Shown: one piece after another, positions 9,399 to 18,931 of the stretch
Position numbering within the stretch: position 1 is the stretch's first letter
Layout: every line of letters starts with the position of its first letter
DNA from: an uncultured Acidimicrobiaceae bacterium
GTDB taxonomy: Bacteria; Actinomycetota; Acidimicrobiia; Acidimicrobiales; Aldehydirespiratoraceae
Reading direction: 5' to 3'
Assembly: GCA_913041415.1 (NCBI GenBank)
Contig: CAJWHS010000022.1
Span: 1-33,972 of the forward strand
DNA length: 33,972 nucleotides
Notes under the pieces: generated by a model
Seen by the model: the letters and a program-made list of their open reading frames with translations, nothing else
Told to the model about the DNA's origin: nothing
Database searches by the model: none
Program-made: the position numbers and the translations under genes

Positions 9399-10313
9399 TC
9401 AGCTACCGGCGGAAGCGGCACGACGACGGCCACTGCGACGGCCACCACGGGCACCCTCGCCGGCCTCGCCGGGGTTGCGATTGGCAGCGATCCAGGTCGC
9501 GCAGTTCTCGTCCTGTCCGTTGAGAACGTCGGCCCCCATGATGGCCGTCTTCACCTCGCCGTGGAGCGGGTTCATGATCGCAGAGGTCATGCCGGCACCG
9601 ATCGACATCGCCAGGAAGGTGCCGGTGATGTTGTGGCGGTTGGGCAGACCGAACGACACGTTCGAGGCGCCGCAGGTGGTGTTGACCTTGAGTTCGTCTC
9701 GGAGGCGGCCGACGAGTTCGAAGACCTGACGGCCGGCGGTGCCCATGGCCCCGATCGGCATGACGAGCGGGTCGACGACAACGTCATCGGCCGGGATGCC
9801 GAAGTCGGCGGCCCGGTTCACGATCTTCTTGGCGACCTCGAAGCGCACATTGGGGTCCTCGGAGATCCCGGTCTCGTCGTTGGAGATAGCGACGACGGCG
9901 GCGCCGTGCTTGGCGACGAACGGAAGGACCCGCTCGAGGACCTCCTCCTCACCGGTGACCGAGTTGATGAGCGGCTTGCCCTCATAAATCTCGATGGCGG
10001 CCTCGAGGGCCTCGACGATCGAGGAGTCGATGGCGATCGGCACGTCGGTGACCGCCTGGACTTCCTGGATGGCTCGCACGAGGAGGGCGGGCTCGTCGGC
10101 CAGCGGGATGCCGGCGTTGACGTCGAGCATCTGGGCACCGGCTTCGACCTGCGCGATGGCGTCGGAGACGACCCGGCTGAAGTCGCCGTTCTTCATCTCT
10201 TCGGCGAGCAGTTTGCGGCCGGTCGGGTTGATGCGTTCGCCGATCATGACGAAGGGACGACCGAAACCGATCACCACCTCCTTCGTTTCGCTGGAGATGA
10301 TGGTGTCGGTCAT
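9399..10313 (-). CDS. DHPS-type methyltetrahydrofolate:corrinoid methyltransferase (MtgA/AcsE-like)
   Basis: A 304-residue pterin-binding TIM barrel. Landmarks are MIGERINPTGRK (23-34), LDVNAGIP (63-70), IDSS (95-98), LINSVTGEEE (115-124), SNDETGIS (144-151) and CGASNVSFGLPNR (214-226). Family enzymes such as MtgA and AcsE exchange methyl groups between a corrinoid protein and tetrahydrofolate, so here it should link the corrinoid protein to the cellular one-carbon pool. It is not folP (dihydropteroate synthase): the motifs are those of the methyltransferase branch, and the neighbours agree. The last 18 residues form a basic Arg/Gly tail unlike the enzyme core. Its ATG at 10313 overlaps the stop of the upstream small gene in an ATGA. 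Confidence 0.9.
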   Translation of the reverse strand: MTDTIISSETKEVVIGFGRPFVMIGERINPTGRKLLAEEMKNGDFSRVVSDAIAQVEAGAQMLDVNAGIPLADEPALLVRAIQEVQAVTDVPIAIDSSIVEALEAAIEIYEGKPLINSVTGEEEVLERVLPFVAKHGAAVVAISNDETGISEDPNVRFEVAKKIVNRAADFGIPADDVVVDPLVMPIGAMGTAGRQVFELVGRLRDELKVNTTCGASNVSFGLPNRHNITGTFLAMSIGAGMTSAIMNPLHGEVKTAIMGADVLNGQDENCATWIAANRNPGEAGEGARGGRRSGRRRAASAGS

Positions 10314-10675
10314 GATTGGCTTTCTTGTTCGGGGTCAACTCCGGACACGCCGGCATTGGGATCGAGACCACCGTTGGCCACGAGGGCCTCGAGCACGTCT
10401 CGGGGATGGTCGTTGTCGAGTTGTTGGGCTGCGGCGTGGGCGGCCGCGACCGCGTCGCCTGCGACGCTCGTGGCCACTCGGCGCCACTCGTTCACGTAGT
10501 CGTCGGTTGTGGTGAGTCCGGCGACGGCGGCGGCCCGGTCGATCGCGACCTGGAAGCGATGATGCATGAGCACCTGCTCCTTGCCGCCGTCCTCGGTCGT
10601 GGCGGTTACCTGAGCGGGGATGTCGCGCCAGTAGATGGTGGTGAGCCCGGGCCCGCCACGTTTGCGTCGAGGCAT
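10310..10675 (-). CDS. Virulence_fact-domain (PF13769-like) small protein
   Basis: A 121-residue cytoplasmic protein that I match by pattern to the Virulence_fact family: ITxxYWRDIPAQV (here LTTIYWRDIPAQVTA), then HHRFQVAIDRAAAVAGL and DDYVNEWRR. The family name is historical and no biochemical role is established. It starts with a basic patch, MPRRKRGG. Its ATG overlaps the DUF1638 stop (TGATG) and its own stop overlaps the DHPS start, so it is translationally coupled to both. In this setting an accessory part in the corrinoid methyltransferase system is likely but unproven. Confidence 0.75.
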   Translation of the reverse strand: MPRRKRGGPGLTTIYWRDIPAQVTATTEDGGKEQVLMHHRFQVAIDRAAAVAGLTTTDDYVNEWRRVATSVAGDAVAAAHAAAQQLDNDHPRDVLEALVANGGLDPNAGVSGVDPEQESQS

Positions 10676-11304
10676 CAGACGTGGTCCTTTTCGGCGGCGG
10701 ACCGGGTGCTGATCGTCACGATCGCCGGTTCGAGGTCGCCGTAGGTGGTGGCAACCCGTTCGAACGCGAGGCCGAGTTCATCCGCGCACGCACGAGCCCG
10801 GGTGTCGAGGTCCGGATCGTCGGTCTGCGCGAGATAGATCATCTTCGTGTAGTTCCCGAAGTACAGGTCGCGCAGCTCCGGGTGGGCGTCGATGCCGAGG
10901 CCGTCGAGGATGACGCGATCGAAGTGCTTCACGAGGTAGTCGGTGAGGTAGAAGGCAGTCGGGTCCTCGTCGTGCATGGCGTCGAACGCCTGCTGCCCGG
11001 CGAAGAACTGGTAGCAGTGCGCCCCAGGAAGCATCTGGATGCCTTCCTGGGCGGCGATGTCGGCGAGTTCGCCGGCCGTGCCGCAGTCGCCGTACCCGAG
11101 CAAGATGCGGTCGTAGTCTCCGCGAGCCCGATCGAGTCGGGCCCGCACGGCATCGGGGATCTCCGTTGGCCGATTGTGCAAGATGCCGGGCAGGCACTCG
11201 AGCGTGACGTTGCCCAATCGGTGAAGTCGGGTGATGTCACGGATCTCGGTGGCCAGCGCGCCGCAGGCCAGGATCAGCACCTGCGGCGTGTGGACGGTCT
11301 CCAT
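10675..11304 (-). CDS. DUF1638 protein
   Basis: A 209-residue protein with the features of DUF1638: [13 protein letters not shown] near the N-terminus, [11 protein letters not shown] in the middle and [16 protein letters not shown] soon after. The three Cys-containing motifs (ACGAL, GDCGT, GAHCYQ) could bind metal or a cofactor, but this is inference. It has no signal peptide. The gene starts 12 nt after the corrinoid protein stop and overlaps the next gene by one base. DUF1638 genes are known beside corrinoid methyltransferase genes in methanogens and in bacteria with MttB clusters, and their function is not established. Confidence 0.85.
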   Translation of the reverse strand: METVHTPQVLILACGALATEIRDITRLHRLGNVTLECLPGILHNRPTEIPDAVRARLDRARGDYDRILLGYGDCGTAGELADIAAQEGIQMLPGAHCYQFFAGQQAFDAMHDEDPTAFYLTDYLVKHFDRVILDGLGIDAHPELRDLYFGNYTKMIYLAQTDDPDLDTRARACADELGLAFERVATTYGDLEPAIVTISTRSAAEKDHV

Positions 11305-11316
11305 GAACAGTGACGA

Positions 11317-12006
11317 TCAGGCGGCGCGCTTTTCGGCGACCTTGGCCGACGCCGTCTCGGCCGCAACAGCCGCATCGCGGCAGTACGCATCGGCGCCGAT
11401 CGCATCGCCGAACTCCTCGTTCAGCGGGGCACCGCCGACGAGGATGATGTACTCGTTGCGCAGGCCTCGCTCGACCATCGTGTCGATGACCACCTTCATA
11501 TACGGCATGGTGGTGGTGAGCAGGGCGGACATGCCGAGGATGTCGGGCTTGTGCTCTTCGAGGGCGGCGAGGTATTGGTCGACGTCGGTGTTGATGCCCA
11601 GATCGATGACTTCGAAGCCGGCGCCCTCGAGCATCATGCCCACCAGGTTCTTGCCGATGTCGTGGATGTCGCCCTTGACGGTGCCGATCACGATCTTGCC
11701 GATCGGTTCGGCGCCGGTCTCGGCGAGCAGCGGTCGCAAAATGGCCATGCCGGCCTTCATCGCATTGGCGGCAAGGAGCACCTCGGGCACGAAGAGGATG
11801 CCGTCTCGGAAGTCGATGCCCACGATGCGCATGCCCGCGACGAGAGCGTCATTGAGGACCCGGTTTGCTTCCCAGCCTCGGCTGAGCAGGATGTTGGTGC
11901 CTTCTTCGATCTCGTCGCCGAGGCCGTCGTACAAATCGTCGTGCATCTGTGCGGTCAGGTCTTCGTCGCTCAGCGCGTTGAGATCAATCTCGTCGTTTTC
12001 CGACAT
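11317..12006 (-). CDS. Cobalamin (corrinoid)-binding methyl carrier protein, MtbC/MttC-like
   Basis: A 229-residue carrier. Residues about 10-95 are the helical B12-binding cap ([18 protein letters not shown] through [12 protein letters not shown]). From about 101 the Rossmann-like domain carries [13 protein letters not shown], the DxHxxG signature with D113, the cobalt-ligating H115 and G118, then a late [11 protein letters not shown]. Such proteins shuttle the methyl group between the MttB-type and DHPS-type methyltransferases. I chose ATG at 12006, preceded by GGGGA, because the conserved region begins soon after. The frame stays open upstream to 12225, but that part runs antisense to the leuS start and has no homology. 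It is the promoter-proximal gene of the operon. Confidence 0.92.
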   Translation of the reverse strand: MSENDEIDLNALSDEDLTAQMHDDLYDGLGDEIEEGTNILLSRGWEANRVLNDALVAGMRIVGIDFRDGILFVPEVLLAANAMKAGMAILRPLLAETGAEPIGKIVIGTVKGDIHDIGKNLVGMMLEGAGFEVIDLGINTDVDQYLAALEEHKPDILGMSALLTTTMPYMKVVIDTMVERGLRNEYIILVGGAPLNEEFGDAIGADAYCRDAAVAAETASAKVAEKRAA

Positions 12007-12045
12007 GTGGGATTCCCCGAACTCAAGGGTGGCTGTCTGCTGGCC

Positions 12046-12117
12046 CGTGGAACATGACAGATGTGGAAGCAGCCTCGCTTGTTCCGCATCGTGGAATCGT
12101 ACCGTATCACGGAACAG
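12046..12117. promoter_or_regulatory. Cluster of GGAACA-type repeats between corrinoid operon and leuS
   Basis: The divergent gap holds four related 9-10 bp elements: CGTGGAACAT (12046-12055), CGTGGAATCG (12090-12099), CACGGAACAG (12108-12117) and an inverted copy, TTGTTCCGC (12079-12087). TGTTCCG (12080-12086) and CGGAACA (12110-12116) form a perfect 7-bp inverted repeat 23 nt apart. On the minus strand a TACGAT that could serve as a -10 element lies between them. This suits an operator for the corrinoid operon or leuS. It is a visual find with no known regulator to match, and I see no cobalamin riboswitch here. Confidence 0.35.
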
Positions 12118-12211
12118 GCGGAGAACGGAAGGGATGAACGACTCTTTTCGGCGAGAGCTGACCCCACCGATCCCGCCGAGCCTGCAGGGGGCGCCGGTAG
12201 CCTCGTGGGCC

Positions 12212-15076
<2,865 letters not shown>

Positions 15077-15081
15077 CCCGG

Positions 15082-15116
15082 GCCACCCGCCCGGACATGA
15101 CGCCCGGACGGGTGGC
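15082..15116 (+). terminator. Hairpin after leuS
   Basis: GCCACCCG (15082-15089) pairs perfectly with CGGGTGGC (15109-15116), and inner CCGG segments can extend the stem after one mismatch. It begins 5 nt after the leuS stop. There is no strong T-run, as is common in GC-rich actinobacteria, so it is a probable rather than certain terminator. Confidence 0.5.
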
Positions 15117-15127
15117 TGTAAGTGCAT

Positions 15128-15148
15128 CGCCAGGCGCCGTGCCTGGCG
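15128..15148. terminator. Hairpin between leuS and the cold-shock gene
   Basis: CGCCAGGC (15128-15135), a 5-nt loop, then CGCCAGGC's exact complement GCCTGGCG (15141-15148). It lies 6 nt beyond the stop of the minus-strand cold-shock gene and can serve either convergent transcript. No clear U-tract on either strand. Confidence 0.5.
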
Positions 15149-15154
15149 GAGGCG

Positions 15155-15355
15155 TCAGATGACGCGGACGTTGAGGGCTTCGTCGCCCTTGCGTCCGGGA
15201 CCGACCTCGAACTCGACCTGCTGGCCGTCTTCGAGCGACTTGAAACCGTCGCCGGCGATGTTTGAGAAGTGGACGAAGACGTCGTCGCCGTCGTCGCGGC
15301 TGATGAAGCCGTAGCCCTTCTCGTTGTTGAAGAACTTTACGGTGCCCTGTGCCAT
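15155..15355 (-). CDS. Cold-shock domain protein (CspA family)
   Basis: A 66-residue single cold-shock domain, the usual length, with the RNA-binding motifs KGYGFI (13-18, RNP1) and VFVHF (26-30, RNP2). It binds single-stranded RNA or DNA and acts as an RNA chaperone in the cytoplasm. AAGGAA lies about 9 nt before the ATG. The 213-bp gap upstream is shared with the divergent MarR gene and holds a 5-bp inverted repeat, TGTGG-N7-CCACA at 15388-15404, of unknown meaning. Whether it is cold-induced or constitutive cannot be told. Confidence 0.93.
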   Translation of the reverse strand: MAQGTVKFFNNEKGYGFISRDDGDDVFVHFSNIAGDGFKSLEDGQQVEFEVGPGRKGDEALNVRVI

Positions 15356-15569
15356 GGCGGGGGATTCCTTTTTGTAAACCGGCCCACTGTGGACCTAGAC
15401 CACAACGCTACGCGCAGATTGGCGGAATATGCGCAGGCGGGCGGATTGGTCGAACGTCACACGTGCCCGGCGTGGCCCGATCCGCCCGAGCAGGGTGCTC
15501 CTGAGGCGACGGCCGATTGTCCGCTCCCGAATTGTCAAGTGTCGGACTGTATGGGATCGTAGGGAGTCC

Positions 15570-16073
15570 ATGACCTCTGTCGATCACTCCCGCAGTGCCC
15601 CATCGTGGCGTCGTGTCGAGATTGCGCTGATCGACTCTGCCAGGCGGCTGCGGAATGCGTTCGACCACCGCCTCGCCGAGCTCGACCTCAATCTCAACCA
15701 GGCGTCGCTGCTCGCCTTCGTCAACGATTTCGGCGGCACCAACCAGACCGAGCTCGCCGAACTCGTCGGGGCCGGTCGGGCATCGTGCGGCGCGATGATC
15801 GATCAACTAGAGGCCCGGGGACTCGTCACCCGCAACCCCGACCCGCACGACCGCCGCGTCTGGCTGGTTGGGATTACCGACGAAGGTTCAGCCCTCGTCG
15901 AGCGCTTCTACGCCGTGGACGAATGCTTCCGCCAGGAGATCCGCCACGGCATCAGTCGAGAGGAACGCCAGCAGTTAGCGTCCCTCCTCGAACGGCTCGG
16001 CACCAACGTCGACGCCATCCTCCAAACCTCGAACACCCAAGAAAAGTCTTCGGTCTCCAGCCGAAGCGAGTGA
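15570..16073 (+). CDS. MarR-family transcriptional regulator
   Basis: A 167-residue winged-helix regulator. NQASLLAFVNDFGGTNQTELAELVGAGRASCGAMIDQLEARGLVTR is helix-turn-helix sequence, followed by the wing motif NPDPHDRRVWLVGITDEG typical of MarR. I chose ATG at 15570 with AGGGAG just upstream; the frame is open further back but without homology. The thiolase gene follows after 14 nt, so it probably controls and is cotranscribed with the beta-oxidation genes. A TTGTCA at 15532-15537 could be a -35 element, but no good -10 is visible. Ligand unknown, perhaps an acyl-CoA or phenolic acid. Confidence 0.9.
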   Translation: MTSVDHSRSAPSWRRVEIALIDSARRLRNAFDHRLAELDLNLNQASLLAFVNDFGGTNQTELAELVGAGRASCGAMIDQLEARGLVTRNPDPHDRRVWLVGITDEGSALVERFYAVDECFRQEIRHGISREERQQLASLLERLGTNVDAILQTSNTQEKSSVSSRSE

Positions 16074-16087
16074 AAGAGAGCGACCTC

Positions 16088-17260
16088 ATGCACGAGGCTG
16101 TCATCGTCGACGTCGTGCGGACCCCTGCCGGGCGCCGCAACGGCAAGCTCAAGGACTGGCATCCGACCAGTCTCGGTGCTCACGTCCTCAAGTCGCTGCA
16201 AGAGCGCAACGACCTTGATCCGTCGATCGTCGACGACGTCGTCACCGGCTGCGTCTCCCAGGTGGGTGAACAGGCCTTCAACATCGGCCGCAGCGCCGTG
16301 CTCGCGGCCGGCTGGCCCGAGTCGGTCCCTGCCACCACCGTCGACCGCCAGTGCGGTTCGAGCCAGCAGGCGATTCACTTCGCCGCCCAGGGTGTCATGG
16401 CCGGCGCCTACGACGTTGTTGTCGCCCTCGGTGTCGAGTCGATGACACGCACCCCGATGGGCGCGTCGGCGGCAGGCGGCGAACTCGGTATGCCCTTCGG
16501 TCCTGAGGTTTTCAAGCGCTACGAGGACTCTGGTCTGCCGCCGCAGGGCATCGGTGCCGACATGATCGCCGACGAATACGGCCTCAGCCGCAAGGACCTC
16601 GACGCGTTCTCGGCCCAGAGCCAGCAGCGGGCCGCCCGGGCTTCCGCCGAGGGTCGTTTCGACCGAGAGATCGTCCCGGTTCCCGTCGAGATCGATGGTG
16701 AGATCGAGATGTTCACGCAGGACGAAGGCATCCGTCCCGACACCACCCCCGACACCCTGGCCAACCTCAAGCCGGCGTTCTCCGAAGACGGCAAAATCAC
16801 GGCTGGCAACTCGTCGCAGATCTCTGACGGCGCTGCCGCCGTGCTGATCATGAGTGCAGAGAAGGCCGCTGAGCTCGGCCTCAAGCCTCGTGCTCGCTTC
16901 ACTAACTTCGCGTTGGCCGGTACTGATCCGGTGACCATGCTCAAGGGCCCGATTCCGGTCACCGAGAAGATTATGGACAAGGCCGAGATCACCCTCGACG
17001 ACATCGATCTCTTCGAGATCAACGAGGCTTTTGCCTCGGTCGTGTTGGCATGGCAAAAGGAGACAGGTGTCTCCCTCGACAAGGTCAACGTCAACGGTGG
17101 CGCCATCGCTCTCGGGCACCCGCTGGGCTGCTCGGGCGCCAAGCTCATGACCACGCTCGTGAACGAACTCGAGCGCTCGGGTGGCCGTTACGGCTTCCAG
17201 GCCATGTGTGAAGGTGGCGGTCTCGCCAACGCAACGATTATCGAAAGGATCGACTCCTGA
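16088..17260 (+). CDS. Acetyl-CoA C-acyltransferase (thiolase)
   Basis: A 390-residue thiolase with all active-site motifs: nucleophile C89 in DRQCGSSQ, NEAFA, H344 in GGAIALGHPLGCSG, and C374 in MCEGGGLANA. It cleaves 3-ketoacyl-CoA to acetyl-CoA plus a shortened acyl-CoA, or runs in reverse. The start is ATG 16088 with AAAGAGAG upstream; the frame is open further upstream, but that part overlaps the MarR gene in another frame. Its stop overlaps the SDR start (TGATG). Together with the next two genes it supplies three of the four beta-oxidation steps. FadA-type versus acetoacetyl-CoA thiolase cannot be decided here. Confidence 0.92.
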   Translation: MHEAVIVDVVRTPAGRRNGKLKDWHPTSLGAHVLKSLQERNDLDPSIVDDVVTGCVSQVGEQAFNIGRSAVLAAGWPESVPATTVDRQCGSSQQAIHFAAQGVMAGAYDVVVALGVESMTRTPMGASAAGGELGMPFGPEVFKRYEDSGLPPQGIGADMIADEYGLSRKDLDAFSAQSQQRAARASAEGRFDREIVPVPVEIDGEIEMFTQDEGIRPDTTPDTLANLKPAFSEDGKITAGNSSQISDGAAAVLIMSAEKAAELGLKPRARFTNFALAGTDPVTMLKGPIPVTEKIMDKAEITLDDIDLFEINEAFASVVLAWQKETGVSLDKVNVNGGAIALGHPLGCSGAKLMTTLVNELERSGGRYGFQAMCEGGGLANATIIERIDS

Positions 17261-18039
17261 TGCCCCGTATGAACCTCGAGGGTTCCTCCTCGATCATCAC
17301 CGGAGGTGCCTCCGGCATCGGCGAGGCCTCAGCCCGCCAGCTGGCCGCCGCCGGCTCGTGCGTCGTCATCGCCGACCTCAACGAGGAGAAGGGTCAGGCC
17401 CTCGCCTCGGAGCTCGGTGGCCTCTTCGTCAAGTGTGATGTGTCGTCCACCGACGACGCCGATGCTGCAGTCGCCGCCGCCTCGGAGATGGGTCCGCTCC
17501 GTGCGCTTGTCAACTCCGCCGGCATCGGTTACGCCGGTCGCACGATCGACCGCAACAACCAGCCGTTCGACCTGAACGCGTTCGAGTTCGTGATCAGGGT
17601 CAACCTGATCGGCTCGTTCAATATGCTGACCCGTTCGGCTGCCGCAATGGCCCAGACCGACCCGGTCGACGACGACGGCAGCCGCGGCGCCATCGTCAAC
17701 ATGGCGTCGGCCGCCGCGTTCGACGGCCAGATCGGACAGTGCGCCTACTCGGCGTCGAAGGGCGGCGTCGTCGGCATGACCCTGCCGATCGCCCGTGACC
17801 TTTCGGCGGTCGGTATTCGTGTTAACACGATCGCCCCGGGTTTGATCGACACCCCGATCTATGGCGAGGGCGAGCAGAGCGAAGCGTTCAAGGCGCACCT
17901 CGGCCAGTCGGTGCTTTTCCCGAAACGTCTCGGCTCTGGCGAGGAACTCGCGTTCACCGTGATGGAGTGCATCACCAACCCGTACCTCAACGCCGAGACC
18001 ATCCGGCTCGACGGTGGCATCCGGATGCCACCGAAGTAG
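17260..18039 (+). CDS. SDR-family 3-hydroxyacyl-CoA dehydrogenase, HSD10-like
   Basis: A 259-residue short-chain dehydrogenase. TGGASGIG (14-21) is the NAD-binding loop, D39 in IADLNEEKG favours NAD over NADP, NSAG (85-88) is conserved, and the catalytic set is S150, Y163 and K167 (YSASK). The layout AAFDGQIGQCAYSASKGGVVGMTLPIARDL followed by IAPGLIDTP matches type II 3-hydroxyacyl-CoA dehydrogenase (HSD17B10), which acts on short or branched 3-hydroxyacyl-CoA. Its place between thiolase and enoyl-CoA hydratase supports this. One-base overlap with thiolase suggests coupling. Confidence 0.88.
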   Translation: MPRMNLEGSSSIITGGASGIGEASARQLAAAGSCVVIADLNEEKGQALASELGGLFVKCDVSSTDDADAAVAAASEMGPLRALVNSAGIGYAGRTIDRNNQPFDLNAFEFVIRVNLIGSFNMLTRSAAAMAQTDPVDDDGSRGAIVNMASAAAFDGQIGQCAYSASKGGVVGMTLPIARDLSAVGIRVNTIAPGLIDTPIYGEGEQSEAFKAHLGQSVLFPKRLGSGEELAFTVMECITNPYLNAETIRLDGGIRMPPK

Positions 18040-18048
18040 GGGGACGTG

Positions 18049-18810
18049 ATGAGTGACAACACTGCCGTTATCGTCGAACGTCGCGATCGGGTGATGATCA
18101 TCACCCTCAACCGGCCCGAAGCGATGAACGCCATCAACGGCGACCTGTCCCGCGGCCTGTGGAACGCCGTGCACGAACTTAACGACGACCCCGGTCTCAC
18201 CGCCGGTGTGTTGACGGGCGCGGGGAAGGGCTTCAGTTCGGGCATGGATCTCAAGGCCTTTGCGGCCGGGGAGGACATCGGCCCGATGCACGATTTCATC
18301 CAGGCCGGCGCCGAGAAGCCGCTGATCGCGGCGGTCGAGGGCTTCGCCATCGCAGGTGGTCTCGAACTGGCGCTGTCTTGTGACCTTATCGTCGCGGGCG
18401 AGAGCGCGAAGTTCGGTATCCGCGAGGTGAAGGTCGGCCTGTTTGCGGCCGGCGGCGGTCTCATGCGCCTCCCTGCACGTGTCGGCTACGCCAAAGCGAT
18501 GGAGATGGCCATCACCGGTGACAACATCACCGCTTCCGAGGCGCTCGAGTTCGGCCTGCTCTCGCAGACCACCGAGGACGGTGCAGCACTCGACGCAGCG
18601 GTCGCCCTCGCCGAGCGCATCGCCAAGAACGCCCCGCTCGCCGTGGCCGCCAGCAAGAAGCTGGTGAAGGCTGCGGCACAGGGTTATAACGAGGCCGAGC
18701 TCTGGAAGTTGCAGGGCGAGCTTATGGGCAAGGTGTTTGGCAGCAACGACGCCAAGGAAGGCCCGAAGGCGTTCGCGGAGAAGCGCGAGCCCAACTGGAC
18801 CGGCACCTGA
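18049..18810 (+). CDS. Enoyl-CoA hydratase (crotonase family)
   Basis: A 253-residue crotonase-fold enzyme that would hydrate 2-enoyl-CoA to 3-hydroxyacyl-CoA. The oxyanion region is FSSGMDLKAF, and both catalytic-type glutamates are present: E106 in AGGLELALSCDLI and E126 in FGIREVKVGLF. I chose ATG at 18049 with AGGGGGA upstream; a GTG directly before it at 18046 is also possible. It lies 9 nt after the SDR stop and ends the operon. No acyl-CoA dehydrogenase is present, so that step must be encoded elsewhere. Confidence 0.9.
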   Translation: MSDNTAVIVERRDRVMIITLNRPEAMNAINGDLSRGLWNAVHELNDDPGLTAGVLTGAGKGFSSGMDLKAFAAGEDIGPMHDFIQAGAEKPLIAAVEGFAIAGGLELALSCDLIVAGESAKFGIREVKVGLFAAGGGLMRLPARVGYAKAMEMAITGDNITASEALEFGLLSQTTEDGAALDAAVALAERIAKNAPLAVAASKKLVKAAAQGYNEAELWKLQGELMGKVFGSNDAKEGPKAFAEKREPNWTGT

Positions 18811-18897
18811 TCGTTCCTTTCCGAACATTCGACGAACCCGTCAGGCGCTGAGCGCCGGCGAGTCGTCGTCGTTTTCGGGCTCGGGTGCGGCTCATAT

Positions 18898-18926
18898 CGC
18901 CACCGCTGATCAGCCGGGCGGTGGCG
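18898..18926. terminator. Hairpin between convergent hydratase and MFS genes
   Basis: CGCCACCGC (18898-18906) pairs exactly with GCGGTGGCG (18918-18926): a 9-bp stem with an 11-nt loop, directly after the MFS stop at 18932 on the minus strand and 88 nt after the hydratase stop. Its position suggests a bidirectional terminator, though U-tracts are lacking. A smaller dyad, GGCGC-TGA-GCGCC, lies at 18844-18856. Confidence 0.5.
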
Positions 18927-18931
18927 GCGAC

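Noticed and set aside
9399-10313. DHPS-fold protein as folP (dihydropteroate synthase), given pabBC nearby
   Set aside because: Motifs such as MIGERINPTGRK and CGASNVSFGLPNR and the operon context fit the methyltetrahydrofolate methyltransferase branch.
10310-10675. Reading the Virulence_fact protein as a pathogenicity gene
   Set aside because: The name is a historical family label; nothing here suggests virulence, and the gene sits within a metabolic operon.
12007-12133. Cobalamin riboswitch before the corrinoid operon
   Set aside because: I looked for the B12-box-like GCCACTG and surrounding helices on the minus strand and did not see them; the leader is also too short.
11231-12211. Long N-terminal extension of leuS through an open frame
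   Set aside because: That stretch is antisense to the corrinoid protein and DUF1638 genes and shows no synthetase homology; GC-rich antisense frames stay open by codon bias.
15605-16087. N-terminal extension of the thiolase overlapping MarR
   Set aside because: The extension is an out-of-frame reading of the MarR gene, and the thiolase fold starts exactly at MHEAVIVDVVRTP.
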